DNA of 64,000 bases from AP-15 sp963703665 (GTDB taxonomy: Bacteria > Pseudomonadota > Alphaproteobacteria > ATCC43930 > CGMCC-115725), in assembly GCA_963703665.1 (NCBI GenBank), contig CAVPFB010000009.1, positions 24,993 to 88,992 of the forward strand, given 5' to 3'. The translations under genes were made by a program, and so were the position numbers. The notes below the pieces were generated by a model. That model did no database searches, was not told the DNA's origin, and was given only the letters and a program-made list of their open reading frames with translations. Below are positions 42,467-51,489 of the stretch, in pieces (positions within the stretch are counted from its first letter, which is position 1; every line of letters begins with the position of its first letter).

Positions 42467-43282
42467 CTACACGAGGGTGGGGCGATCGCCTTCGACGATG
42501 ATCCGCCACAGCACCCGGCTCTCGCTGTGGTCGTAATCGTCGTGGGCGCGGTGCATCGTGGCACGGTCGTCGATGACCAGCACGTCGCCCTTGCACCAGC
42601 TGTGATGGTAGACGACCTCCGGCTGGATCATCCGCTTCACCAGGTCGGAGAGATAGTCTTGGCTCGCCGCCGGCGTCATGCCTTCGATGTACATTGTCTT
42701 GGTCGGATGAAAATAGACCGCCCGCTCGCGGCTGACCGGATGGGTGCGCACCATCGGGTGGACAACCGGCGCGCCGAATTGGGCCACATCGTCGGCTCGC
42801 GTGTCTGTGCGATCGCTGTCGAGGCTATTGACCGTTCGCAAAGTTTCGAGATGGCTGCGTTCGGTCTCCGGCAAAGCCCAATAGGCGGCGCGCATGTCAG
42901 CGATGCTGGTGCCCCCGCCGGCTGAGGGGATCTCGACCCCGTAGAGCATTGTCGCCGCCGGGGGGCGCTCGCGGTTGGTGTGGTCGGTATGCCAGGTCTC
43001 GGCCGCATGCTGGCCATCTCGGTGCCAGACCATGCCGATGTCGGGAAAGCCCGGCATGTGGTGCTGCGAATAATGCTGGCGCATCGGCGGCCCGAACGCC
43101 GCGGCGGCGGCTAGGTATTGGGCCGGCGTCAGCGACTGATCGGGAAACACCAGCACCAAGTGCTCGGCCAACAGCCGCGACAGGTTTTCCCCGGTCTCGA
43201 CGTCGATCGGCGCGCTCAGATCGACGCCGATTACGGCTAGGCCGAGCGATTGATGAAGCGGCATCAGCGTGTAAATCGACAT
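42467..43282 (-). CDS. TauD/TfdA family Fe(II)/2-oxoglutarate dioxygenase
   Basis: A 271-residue non-heme iron dioxygenase. The facial triad is visible as His/Asp in 'ETWHTDHTNRERPP' and the distal His in 'DRATMHRAHDDYDHSESR', whose following Arg binds 2-oxoglutarate. The N-terminal 'LGLAVIGVDLSAPID' and 'HLVLVFPDQSLTPAQYLAAA' are typical of the family, which includes taurine and 2,4-D dioxygenases. The actual substrate is unknown; no sulfonate genes lie nearby. ATG at 43282 with GGAAAGG upstream; the open frame before it overlaps the TPR gene and is not used. The TPR gene upstream may be cotranscribed. Confidence 0.88.
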   Translation of the reverse strand: MSIYTLMPLHQSLGLAVIGVDLSAPIDVETGENLSRLLAEHLVLVFPDQSLTPAQYLAAAAAFGPPMRQHYSQHHMPGFPDIGMVWHRDGQHAAETWHTDHTNRERPPAATMLYGVEIPSAGGGTSIADMRAAYWALPETERSHLETLRTVNSLDSDRTDTRADDVAQFGAPVVHPMVRTHPVSRERAVYFHPTKTMYIEGMTPAASQDYLSDLVKRMIQPEVVYHHSWCKGDVLVIDDRATMHRAHDDYDHSESRVLWRIIVEGDRPTLV

Positions 43283-43326
43283 GGCGTCCGACCTTTCCGT
43301 CGCGGGAGAGCCGCGAGGCGCGATCT

Positions 43327-43980
43327 TTACCCGAAACCGGTGTCGCGCTCCATCATGTCGAGCATCGCCGCCGCCAAGAGTGCGGTCTGGTCGGTTTCCC
43401 CGCCGGCCTGGCGGCGCAGCTCGACCACCTGGCGCTGCAGCTCGTAGGCCTCGGCCTGTTCGCCCATCTGCCATAGCATGGCGGCGAGATTACCCATCGC
43501 CGCGAGGCTGTCCGGATGCTGCTCGCCGTATTCGCGAACCAACACTGAAATGACCGATTGCAGCAGCGCGCTGGCGCCGAACAGGTCGCCCTGGGCGGCA
43601 AGCGTGCCCGCGAGATTGTTGATCGCCCGTAACGTGTCGCGGCCGGTCTCGCCGCCCTGGGCGCGCATCCCGGCGACGACCTGTTCCTGCAGCCGTCGGG
43701 CCTCCGGCAGATCGCCCTGCGCCGCCAGCGTCACCGCGAGCTTGCCGATGGCCTTCAGGGTGTCGATATGATCCTCGCCCAACAGATTGCGGCGGCCGGC
43801 GACAACCTGCTCTTCGAGCTTTCGCGCGGCGATCAACCGGCCCTGCGCCCACTGCGCTTCGGCCAGATCGAGCATTGCCGTCAGGGTATGCGGGTGCTCG
43901 TCGCCGAACGCCCGGCGCGCCTCGGCGAGCCGCCGCTCCTGCCGCTCGGTGGTGGTCTGGAAGGAGTCTTGGTCGCTCAT
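43327..43980 (-). CDS. Tetratricopeptide-repeat protein (kinesin light chain type)
   Basis: A 217-residue protein of four to five 42-residue TPR units. Each carries a spaced pattern such as 'GDEHPHTLTAMLDLAEAQWA', 'GEDHIDTLKAIGKLAVTLAA', 'GRDTLRAINNLAGTLAAQGD' and 'GEQHPDSLAAMGNLAAMLWQ'. These helical repeats form protein-binding scaffolds; no catalytic domain, signal peptide or membrane helix is seen. Partner unknown. It sits 44 bases upstream of the TauD gene and downstream of the DUF3501 gene, all on the minus strand. Confidence 0.85.
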   Translation of the reverse strand: MSDQDSFQTTTERQERRLAEARRAFGDEHPHTLTAMLDLAEAQWAQGRLIAARKLEEQVVAGRRNLLGEDHIDTLKAIGKLAVTLAAQGDLPEARRLQEQVVAGMRAQGGETGRDTLRAINNLAGTLAAQGDLFGASALLQSVISVLVREYGEQHPDSLAAMGNLAAMLWQMGEQAEAYELQRQVVELRRQAGGETDQTALLAAAMLDMMERDTGFG

Positions 43981-43999
43981 CGCGCCGGCCTATCCCGCG

Positions 44000-44605
44000 C
44001 TAACTGAAATCCTCCGCCAGCGCCGCCCGCACCGGCTCTGACATCATCGCCATATGAGCATAATCCGGGTGGTCGAAGCCGAGGATAATCTGCGCGGCCG
44101 GGGTTTGGAAGCGTGAGACCGTTTCGGGGGTAAAGCGAAACCTGAGGAACTGGACCGCCGAGGCCTTGCCCTCGGGGCTGGTGTTCTCGCGTGTGCAATC
44201 GGGCTCGCCGCGCAGCCGGCACCCACCGACCTCGATGAAGGCGTGGTTTTCGATGCCACCCAGGCGCCCCGGCGCCGCGGCGCGGCGCCCCGGGTCGGCG
44301 ATTTCGAACATTACCGTCGCGACCAGCTCGCTTCCTTGTGGGATCAGCGGATTATAGGCGTCGAGCTCGCCTTGGAGCTGCGCCTCGCCGCCCTTCTCGA
44401 CATACAGCATTTCCTGGACCTGCTGCCGCATCGTTGCGAAATTCTCGAAATGAAAGGTGGCGAACGGCCCGACCTCGACCCGGCGCCGCCGCTTCAGCTC
44501 GCTGATCTGCCGCCGGCGTTCGCGCCGCACCGGCAGATAATCCGAGCGCGGCAGGATATGGGCCGCCGTCAGTTGGCGACTTTGTCCCCAAAGCAGTCCG
44601 GTCAT
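44000..44605 (-). CDS. DUF3501 family protein
   Basis: A 201-residue soluble protein. 'ILPRSDYLPVRRERRRQISE', 'VGPFATFHFENFATMRQQVQ' and 'EMLYVEKGGEAQLQGELDAY' are the DUF3501 pattern, as is the C-terminal 'FDHPDYAHMAMMSEPVRAAL'. The function is unknown, but the family is regularly encoded next to rubrerythrin and an Fe-S protein of the heterodisulfide-reductase type, as here, implying a role in oxidative or iron stress. The ATG at 44605 overlaps the stop of the Fe-S gene in ATGA form. Confidence 0.85.
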   Translation of the reverse strand: MTGLLWGQSRQLTAAHILPRSDYLPVRRERRRQISELKRRRRVEVGPFATFHFENFATMRQQVQEMLYVEKGGEAQLQGELDAYNPLIPQGSELVATVMFEIADPGRRAAAPGRLGGIENHAFIEVGGCRLRGEPDCTRENTSPEGKASAVQFLRFRFTPETVSRFQTPAAQIILGFDHPDYAHMAMMSEPVRAALAEDFS

Positions 44606-45055
44606 TGGCTCCTCGCATCTGGGTCGGACCATGCTTCGGCGATGCCATAGGCGCGGGCGACAAGTTCGATCGGGCGCAGCTGGCGCGGCGGCAACGGTCC
44701 CGCAGGTCGGCCTCGATCTCCCCTGGGCGATGTGCATGCCGGCGAGCGGGCACTCCGAGGCGACGAACCGGGTCGCGTTTTTCAGGGTTCGCCGCACCAC
44801 CGGCTTGCCGATCTTTAGCGCCGTCGCGAAATTCTTTTCGAGCACGCCCCACGACCCGCCATGGCCCGAGCATCGCTCGATCAGGTCGAACAGCCGCGGA
44901 GACGCTTCGCACAGGTTGAGGCACCGCCGGCAGGTATGGCAGATGTCAAAGACGCGCGCCATCTCCGCCTCAGTTTTCGCCCGATCGGCAAAATCGGGAT
45001 CCTCCCACGGGATCGCGTGCCCGGTCGGAGCGTGGAGGCTGCCTTCCCTGATCAT
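44602..45055 (-). CDS. Iron-sulfur (CCG-type) protein with internal deletion and a frameshift
   Basis: Starts 'MIREGSLHAPTGHAIPWEDP' and carries one 4Fe-4S motif, 'DICHTCRRCLNLCEASPRLF'. It then passes directly to the second cysteine-rich region ('RCSGHGGSWGVL', 'ASECPLAGMHIAQG') and, in a shifted frame, to the end 'PIELVARAYGIAEAWSDPD'. Full-length relatives in rubrerythrin/DUF3501 clusters are about 450 residues, with another 4Fe-4S motif and a first CCG domain between these parts. Here about 250-300 residues are missing, so the central part is deleted (or lost in assembly). The TGA at 44602 overlaps the DUF3501 ATG. Probably non-functional in this form. Confidence 0.75.
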
Positions 45056-45182
45056 TTGTCTCTGATCGTCCGCATTGCTTGCCTGCGGGATATAAAAGGA
45101 AGGGGCGCGGAGCCTGCGCTCCGGCCCCCTGATGTTTCGCCGGCCCCGCTGATGCGGTCGCAGTCTCGGCGCGACCGCGACT

Positions 45183-45500
45183 TCAGACGAGGTGGTCCAG
45201 CGCCGGCTGGAAGCGGCCGGCATCAGACTTTTCGGCCTTGGCCAGGATTTCGAACTACTCGGCGATTTCCTCGAAGCCCACTTCGCGCGGTGCGGGCCAT
45301 CCCCGGATGCATGTCGGTGTATTCGCGGGTCTCGCCGGCGACCGCGGCGGCGAGGTTGCCCGCGGTCGGACTGATCGGCTTGCCGGTCACCGGATCACCG
45401 ACCTCTTCGAGGTATTCGAGATGACCGTCGGCATGGCCGGTCCCGCCTTCGGCGGCAGCGGAACACCGCCGACACGTGGCCGTGGCCTTCGATGTCAGGC
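45183..45500 (-). pseudogene. Rubrerythrin, 5'-truncated and frameshifted
   Basis: Two joined frames give 'DIEGHGHVSAVF', 'AEGGTGHADGHLEYLEEVGD', 'GNLAAAVAGETREYTDMHPG' and 'EVGFEEIAEWFEILAKAEKS', ending 'ALDHLV' at 45183 ('EW' assumes a sense codon where TAG is read). These are the C-terminal two-thirds of a rubrerythrin-type four-helix diiron protein, with E/H ligands in ExxGH and ExxE. Frame breaks lie near 45287 and 45450. The N-terminal helix and start are replaced by the 3' end of the hypothetical gene at 45495-45707. It belongs functionally with the Fe-S and DUF3501 genes downstream. The third gene of this usual trio is therefore also damaged. Confidence 0.75.
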
Positions 45501-45707
45501 CTCCGAGCCAAAACCCAGCCTTGGCGTGCGCCGGGTGATTTCGGCCGCGACGGAGCGCGCAGCTATATCGATATCGGCGAGCTCACGGATCAGCTGTGCG
45601 GGCAGCCGCCCGATCAATGCCGATACGGCCTCATCGGCGAGGATGCGGCCTCGCTCCCGTTCCAATCGTTCCTGCAGGCGCACCAGCTGTTCGCGATCCA
45701 TTTTCAT
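45495..45707 (-). CDS. Small charged hypothetical protein
   Basis: A 70-residue, helix-forming, highly charged protein (MKMDREQLVRLQERLERERG, ILADEAVSALIGRLPAQLIR). The ATG at 45707 has GGAGG nine bases upstream, which supports translation. No family recognised. Its C-terminus 'RTPRLGFGSEA' runs up to the truncated rubrerythrin, so it may be the insertion or fusion partner that removed the rubrerythrin 5' end. Confidence 0.5.
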   Translation of the reverse strand: MKMDREQLVRLQERLERERGRILADEAVSALIGRLPAQLIRELADIDIAARSVAAEITRRTPRLGFGSEA

Positions 45708-46087
45708 GAGGCAAACCCTCCGCGTTATGGTGTCAGCGAGCTGTGCCGAGCGATCTACAGTCACGCGGCCTCGCCGATACCGACGCCATATGGGGAGGCA
45801 GCAGATCGGATCAATAGATTAGAATCGATATAATTTGTCACATAAGCTATTGAGTGAGCGGACACCTCGCGCCGCAGAACTGCGTGGCGTCGCCGACCCC
45901 GGTCGATGGTCGCAGCCAGATTAATCCGTCGCCGAGGCGCAGCCTCGACATTTTCAAGCGGTATCTGATGCTGATTGTGACGAACCGTGCGCCGCAGAAA
46001 ATGACATTCGCGCCGGCGGCTTTACCGCTCGCCTGCGGAGCAGAATTTCGTCAACCTCAAGCCGATGACGACGATGCGACCCGAAAT
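45708..46087. other. Intergenic region downstream of irr, promoter-like AT-rich patch
   Basis: About 380 bases without a clear gene. Around 45815-45850 there is an AT-rich patch (GATTAGAATCGATATAATTT) containing a TTAGAA half-site of the type seen in Irr-controlled iron elements, upstream of the minus-strand genes. An operator here is a guess. The rest is GC-rich noncoding sequence. Confidence 0.35.
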
Positions 46088-46512
46088 TCAGCCGTTGTCC
46101 GGGTGCACGCGGATGATGATGTCGACGCGGCTGATCTCGGTGCCCGAGGGCGGCGCCGGCAGCCCGCTGACCGACCAGATGATGTCCTGGAATATCGCGC
46201 AGCTCGCCGGTCGCTTCACAGAAGAAGTGATGGTGATCGTCGGTGTTGGTATCGAAATACGAGCGACCGGGTTCGACGACCGCCTCGCGCAACAGCCCGA
46301 CCTCGGTGAATTGGTGAAGGGTGTTATAGATGGTCGCGAGCGACACTCGAATGCCCGACGCCAACGCTTCGCCGTGAAGCTGCTCGGCGGTGACGTGACG
46401 GTCCCCGCCCTCCAGAAGGAGCCGCGCCAGCGACAGGCGCTGACGCGTCGGGCGCAAGCCGACCGTCGCGCAGGCACTTCAACACGGTCGGGGAGGTGAA
46501 CGTCTTATTCAT
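46088..46512 (-). CDS. irr: Fur-family iron response regulator Irr, frameshifted
   Basis: Heme-responsive transcription regulator of alphaproteobacteria. Pieces are 'MNKTFTSPTVLKCLRDGRL', 'RPTRQRLSLARLLLEGGDRH', 'TAEQLHGEALASGIRVSLAT' (winged helix), the DHHHFFCEATGELRDIP region with the histidine cluster, and 'VSGLPAPPSGTEISRVDIII' to the stop at 46088. Frame breaks occur near 46450 and near 46180; repaired length is ~141 residues, normal for Irr. The ATG at 46512 is in an AT-rich promoter area (TATATT 20 bases upstream). It probably controls iron or heme genes, possibly the neighbouring rubrerythrin cluster. Confidence 0.85.
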
Positions 46513-46674
46513 GCCTCAAATATAGATCGACCACCGATAAAAATAAACAGCCGTATTGCATCGGGTCGCATTTTTACAGCGGGCCGTTTTGCAAACGTCC
46601 CGGCCTGATCTGCGCTTCGGAAGCGGCACCCCTGCCCCATCGCAACGTGATGGAGGCAGGAACGCCGGGGACCG

Positions 46675-46704
46675 CCACCACCGGCGCGACTGCGCCGGCG
46701 GTGG
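46675..46704 (-). terminator. Hairpin after the NHL gene
   Basis: A 13-bp stem with one mismatch (CCACCACCGGCGC / GCGCCGGCGGTGG) around a GACT loop, starting nine bases past the NHL-gene stop. Very stable and well placed for 3' end formation, but without a U-tract on the minus strand. Confidence 0.45.
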
Positions 46705-46712
46705 ACAGATTC

Positions 46713-47816
46713 CTACAGGTTCGCCTGGAAGTCGCTGTAGTCGCGAACCTTCTTGTAGACTTGCAGCCGGTTGCGCTGGCTGTCGGCGACGATCACGCTG
46801 TCGGTCGCCGGATCAAACTCGACCGCCGTCGGGAAGCAGAAACGCCATTGCGGTTCGAGGCTCTTGACGCGGCGCCGCGCCTTGGCCATGTCGGGGTTGG
46901 CGTCGACGGTCTGCGCGCCCCATTTCGACAGCACCTGGGCATCGCCGATCAGGTTGGCGATCGGCTTGCCCTCGGCATCGAACACGCAGACCCGGTGATT
47001 GCCCCAATCGGTGACATAGATGTCGCCGTCGCTGTCGACCGCGACATCGGTCGGGTGATTGAGCAGGCCGGGCTTCGGATAGTCCGCCGTCTCGCCGGCT
47101 GGCCGAGACGTACGGCCCGAACATGGTCACGGCGTAGGCATTTTCGGGTTCCTCGATCTTGCCGTACTGGCCGAATTTCATCAGGAACTTGCCCTCGGGG
47201 GAAAGCTTCTGGACGCGATGGTTCTTCCAGTCGGCGACGTAGATGTTGCCGTCCTTGTCGAGGGTGATCCCCCAAGGCTGGTTGAACTCGCCGTCGCCGT
47301 TGCCGGCGCGACCGCATTTGCCGACGAATTTGCCGTCGGGGGTAAAGACCTGCAGGCGGTTGTTGCCGCTGTCGACGACGATGATGTTGCCGCTCTTCTC
47401 GACCGCCAGACCCGCCGGATGCAGAAGCTCGCCGTCGCCGCTGCCGGTCGTGCCCCATTTGCGCATGAACTTGCCGCTGCTGTCGAACACCGAGATCGTG
47501 TTGGTCCAGTCGTCCGATACATAGACATGGTCATTGTTGTCGACGGCGACACCGAACGGCCAAGTGCAATGGCCGTCGCCTTCGCCGTATTCGCAGAAGT
47601 CGGCGACCAATTCCTCTTCGCCCGGACCACCGAGCTGCACCTTGTTGACATGCATCCCGAAATTGTTCTCGTTGCCGCGATTGGCGGCGTAGAGAACGCC
47701 GTTTTTGCCGAGGCACATCGTCTGGATGTAATTGAACCCGGGCCGCGGGCGGCGTTGCGCCCGACCGCATGGCTCCAATCAAAGACCCGTCCTTCCGAGA
47801 CCGTTGTGAGCGGCAT
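46713..47816 (-). CDS. NHL-repeat beta-propeller protein, frameshifted
   Basis: About 367 residues forming a six-bladed NHL propeller. Repeats read 'HPAGLAVEKSGNIIVVDSGN', 'NQPWGITLDKDGNIYVADWK', 'PFGVAVDNNDHVYVSDDWTN' and, at the end, 'ATDSVIVADSQRNRLQVYKK'. No signal peptide is seen. Frame breaks near 47735 and near 47095 split it into three pieces. The ATG at 47816 has a strong AGGAGGAG. Such proteins serve as binding scaffolds or hydrolase-like propellers; the role here is unknown. It is the last gene of a DUF1800-DUF1501-NHL unit. Confidence 0.82.
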
Positions 47817-47929
47817 AGCGCTCCTCCTCTCTAATCGACCTGTTTGCGTGCACTCGCCAGCTGCCGCCAACCGGCCCCCTTCCCGCAGATTGTCGCCTCG
47901 GAAAGGAGAGCGGGCCGGCAGCTTTACCG

Positions 47930-49069
47930 TCAGTTCAGGAACGCCGGCTGCTCAAAGGTGCCGTTGACGATCGGCGCCGGATTGAGCTTCAGCCACTTGT
48001 CGAGGATCGTCGAGTAGACGCTGCGGAAGTCCATGTTCGGGTTCAGGTCGCCCTGAACCAGATGCTCGGGCTTCAGCGACGGCATCTCGCCGTAATGACC
48101 GCCCTTGACCTTTTCGCCGAGCACAAAGGCGACGCCGCCGGCGCCGTGATCGGTGCCCGAGCCGTTGTCGCGGACGCGACGGCCGAACTCGGAGAACAGC
48201 AGCATGATCACGTTGTCGGCGTGGTCGTGCTCGCGCAGGTCCTTCATGAAGGCGTCGACGCCCTCGGTTACCGCGCTCCACAGATTGCCGTGGCCCGGGT
48301 TCTGACCGGCATGCGTGTCGAAGGTGCTGTGGTCGCAGTAGAAGATGCGGCTGCCCAGATCGGCCAGATGGGTCTGCGCGATGCCCTTGAGCTTGCGGGC
48401 GATCGGGGTGTTCGGATACTGCACCGTCGATGAGTATTTCTGCGGCGCGACCTTCAGGATGTCCTCGCCCTTCAGCGAATCGATGCCGGTGTCGGCCATG
48501 TAGTCCATGACCGCGCCGGTGCCGATCGCCGGTTTGTACATCGCCGCGAAGCGCTCGAGCACCTGCTTGCGCTGCGCGCCCTGAATGGTCGGCAGAAAGC
48601 CGTACCGTTCCAGCGGCCCGCCGACGCACGCCACCGGCACGCCCGGCACCGCCAACGACCGCGGCAGGCTCGGTCCGAAGCTGACGGTCGTGACGACGTT
48701 CTCTTTCTTCGGGTCGAATTCGCGCGCGACGCGGCCGAGCCAGCCTTCGGTCCCGACCTTGATCGGCTCGCAGGTGTGCCAGATGTCCATGGCGCGGAAG
48801 TGCGAGCGCGGCAACTCCTTCCAGCCGACGCCGTGCAGGATGGCGAGCTTGCCGTCATCCCAGAACTGCTTGATCGGCGCCATGTAGTGCGGGATGCCGT
48901 AGTCCTTGTCGAGATGCATGATCTGGTTGTCGGGGATCCCGACCGCCTTCCGGTTGTCGCGGTACAGCGGGTTGTTGTAGGGGATCACCGTGTTCAGATA
49001 GTCGTTGCCGCCCGTCAACTGCAGAACGACGATGACGGGATCCTTCTTGGCCTCTTGTGTTGCTGGCAT
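47930..49069 (-). CDS. DUF1501 family protein
   Basis: A 379-residue alkaline-phosphatase-fold (sulfatase-like) protein of the DUF1501 family. Seen are 'VIVVLQLTGGNDYLNTVIPY', 'HFRAMDIWHTC', 'CDHSTFDTHAGQNPGHGNLW' and 'LFSEFGRRVRDNGSGTDHGA', the conserved acidic/His residues. Members usually have a Tat signal; none is present here, so it may remain in the cytoplasm or ride with its partner. It is nearly always paired with DUF1800, the next gene upstream. ATG at 49069 with GGAGGAAG. Intact. No biochemical activity is established. Confidence 0.9.
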   Translation of the reverse strand: MPATQEAKKDPVIVVLQLTGGNDYLNTVIPYNNPLYRDNRKAVGIPDNQIMHLDKDYGIPHYMAPIKQFWDDGKLAILHGVGWKELPRSHFRAMDIWHTCEPIKVGTEGWLGRVAREFDPKKENVVTTVSFGPSLPRSLAVPGVPVACVGGPLERYGFLPTIQGAQRKQVLERFAAMYKPAIGTGAVMDYMADTGIDSLKGEDILKVAPQKYSSTVQYPNTPIARKLKGIAQTHLADLGSRIFYCDHSTFDTHAGQNPGHGNLWSAVTEGVDAFMKDLREHDHADNVIMLLFSEFGRRVRDNGSGTDHGAGGVAFVLGEKVKGGHYGEMPSLKPEHLVQGDLNPNMDFRSVYSTILDKWLKLNPAPIVNGTFEQPAFLN

Positions 49070-49102
49070 TGCAACTTCCTCCTCGTCTGATAGGTTCGAC
49101 CG

Positions 49103-50512
49103 TTAGCCGAATTGATACTCTCTGGTCGCGACGATCAGCTGCAGCATTTCGGCGGCATGCTGATCGGCGACTTTGGCGTTGGCATCGCTGTCCCAGGTAA
49201 TCTGGCCCCATTCCTTCGCCTGGGAAAGCAGCTCCTGCTTGGTGTCGGCGCCGACTTGCGACCGGGCCGATCAGGTCGAGGCAGCCATCGACCAGCTGCT
49301 CGGGGCTCAGCGAACCGTGCTGCTTCAGCCGGTTGATGATGCGCGGACACCGGGCAGCGAGGTGTCGCCGACCTTTTCCGCGACGAAGTTGACGCGCGCC
49401 ATCAGCGAGCCGCTGTTGATCCACTCTTTGCCGGTGTGCCAGCCCTCGACCGAAGGCGGGTTGAGCAGATCCTGGCCCATATAGGTCGGCTGCATCGACA
49501 GCTCGCCATATCCCGGCTTCGGCAGTTCGTGGCCGCCGACCAGCCGCAACGTGCTGACCACGACCTCGGCCGGCGACTTCATGTGCTGGAAGCGGGCATT
49601 CTTGAAGAAGTCCGAGTTGAACAGCACGCGCAGCACCGAGCGCATGTCGAACTTGGAGTCGCGGAACGCACCGACCAGGGTGTCGATCGCCTTTTGGTCG
49701 CGCGGCGCTTCGATCGGCCAGGCCGGCACTTGCGGCTCGTCGGCGACGAAGAAGTTGTACAGGTGCCGGCAGATGAACCGGCCGCAAGCCGGCTGCTGCA
49801 CCACGATGTCGATGATGTCTTCGCCGTTGAACCGGCCCTTGTGGCCGAGGAACACCTTCTCGCCGTCGTCGTGGTCTTCGGGGCGATACTCGAACTTCCA
49901 CGGGAACCGGCCATAGGGCGCGCGCGGGATCTTGGTCTCGAAGGTCCAGCCGGTGAAGGCCCGCGAGCATTCGCGGACATCCGTCTCGGTGTAGTTGCCG
50001 GCGCCGAGGCTGAACAGCTCGAGCAGTTCGCGGCCCCAATTCTCGTTGACCGCGGTCCCATGATTCTGCTGGTTGTCGAGCCAGAAGATCATCGTCGGGT
50101 TTCTTGCGACCTTGAGCAGCAGATCGCGGTAGTTGCCCATGCCGTTTTCGCGGAACAGCTGGATCTGCTCCAGCAGCTGGTCGTAGTTGTCGACCTTGGA
50201 ATTGCCGGTCGCGAAGACGTGGTGCCAGAACAGCGCCATCTTCTCTTCGAGCGGCCGCTGGGTGTTGACCAGATAGTACATCCAGTTGACGTTGCCCATC
50301 GGCGGCTGGCCGCCGGGCAGCAGCGACGCCGGCTGGTAGCGCAGCAAGCGTGTAGGCGTCGACCGGCGGCTGCGTCTCGGGATGCAGCAATTCCTCGACC
50401 GTCGCCTCGTACCCCTTGGCCGCCCGCGCTTCGAGCTCGTCGCGACCGGCGCCGAAACCCGCCCGCCGCATCAGGTGCGCCATCAAACGCGATGTCGTTC
50501 TTGATAAGCCAT
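49103..50512 (-). CDS. DUF1800 family protein, frameshifted
   Basis: About 469 residues. It starts 'MAYQERHRV' (ATG with AGGAGGAG), continues after a break as 'MAHLMRRAGFGAGRDELEAR', then the main body 'MALFWHHVFATGNSKVDNYD', 'GRELLELFSLGAGNYTETDV', 'PPSVEGWHTGKEWINSGSLM', and ends 'AAEMLQLIVATREYQFG' at 49103. Breaks lie near 50487, 50345, 49350 and 49260. The LMRRAGFG and ELFSLG..YTE motifs define DUF1800, partner of DUF1501, likely acting as a two-protein complex of unknown function. No signal peptide is visible. A consensus promoter lies 240 bases upstream. Confidence 0.85.
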
Positions 50513-50984
50513 CTTGCGCCCTCCTCCTTGGTGTTGGATCGTCTCGGTGGTGAGTTGCTGCTAATCGCCGTCGCTCGTCGGAAAATCGTCGGCTCCCGGC
50601 TGTCGTGATCCACGGTCGCGCGCCGACAGCCCGCGATCTGCACGGGTTCGCATCGCCGTACGCTTCCCCATTCGACCTCGACGCCAGCTCCGCGTGAACC
50701 GCCAGCGTGCCAAGCCGGGGTCGATGCAGGCCGAGCCTACACCTTGGAATGATTTTATGCTACGGCATGGGAACTGTCAAGCGGGGCGCGAGCGGACGAG
50801 TGTCGTCAATTGTGCTGCCGGATCGGCGGTTGACCCGCTGCCCGGCGCCGCGCCGCGCTTCCGCGCGGACAACAAACGTATGCCGTGAACGAGATCGCCA
50901 TGTCCGCCAGCGGTCACTGCGCTCGCCGCAAATCTCGCATTCTGCGAGCGGCGCTTCTGCGCAGGCTCCGGGCGATGGGTCCGG
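50513..50984. other. Intergenic region between irr copy 2 and the DUF1800 operon
   Basis: About 470 bases. It holds the minus-strand promoter at 50752-50780 and a long 5' leader before the DUF1800 ATG. The plus-strand frames seen here have the composition of noncoding DNA. Nothing else recognised. Confidence 0.5.
50752..50780 (-). promoter_or_regulatory. Consensus sigma-70-type promoter for the DUF1800-DUF1501-NHL operon
   Basis: On the minus strand TTGACA (50775-50780), a 17-base spacer, and TAAAAT (50752-50757): a -35 identical to consensus and a -10 with one mismatch at optimal spacing. This is the best promoter match noticed in the window. It points at the DUF1800 gene, whose ATG is 240 bases downstream. 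Confidence 0.7.
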
Positions 50985-51428
50985 TCAACGAGGCGACGAT
51001 CGGCGGCCCTGCGGACCGACGCGGACGATCACGTCGACGCGACGGATCGCGGTGCCGGCCGGCGCCGCCGGCAGACCGCTGACGGCAATCCCCAGGGCCG
51101 GGATGTCCTGCAGCATCCCGTTCGCCTCGCAGAAAAAATGGTGATGGTCGGCGGTGTTGGTGTCGAAATAGGAACGACCCGGCTCGACCACGACCTCGCG
51201 CAGCAGCCCGGCCTCGGTGAATTGATGGAGGGTGTTGTAGACGGTGGCGAGCGATACCGGGATGCGCGCTCGCCGCAGCCTCGCCGTGCAGCTGCTCGGC
51301 GGTGACGTGGCGGTCGCCGTTCTCCGAGCAGCAGCCGCGCGAGCGCCGAGGCGCTGGCGTGTGGGCCGCAGGCCTGCGGCGCGCAGGCGGTCGAGAGCGG
51401 TCGAAGAGGCGGGCTGCAACCTGGTCAT
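50985..51428 (-). CDS. Second Irr-like Fur-family regulator
   Basis: Paralog of the irr gene at 46088. It has 'ALDRLRAAGLRPTRQRL', 'PVSLATVYNTLHQFTEAGLL', 'EVVVEPGRSYFDTNTADHHH' and 'FFCEANGMLQDIPALGIAVS', ending 'RRVDVIVRVGPQGRRSSPR'. Between RQRL and PVSLAT the frame reads alanine/arginine filler where 'ARLLL..GDRHVTAEQLHGEA' is expected, so two compensating indels near 51250-51340 are likely. The heme/iron DHHHFF motif is intact. The start ATG at 51428 lies near a TATATATT and a TTTATTCTGA stretch similar to the upstream of copy 1, possibly a shared autoregulatory site. Confidence 0.8.
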   Translation of the reverse strand: MTRLQPASSTALDRLRAAGLRPTRQRLGARAAAARRTATATSPPSSCTARLRRARIPVSLATVYNTLHQFTEAGLLREVVVEPGRSYFDTNTADHHHFFCEANGMLQDIPALGIAVSGLPAAPAGTAIRRVDVIVRVGPQGRRSSPR

Positions 51429-51489
51429 CAGCAATATATAGGGTGTTATCCGGTCAGAATAAACGAACCGCGTTGCGACCTTGCCGGCG

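Noticed and set aside
50694..51144. Small plus-strand frames between irr copy 2 and the DUF1800 gene
   Set aside because: No ribosome sites, biased Arg/Pro/Ser composition, and overlap with the minus-strand promoter and the irr coding end.
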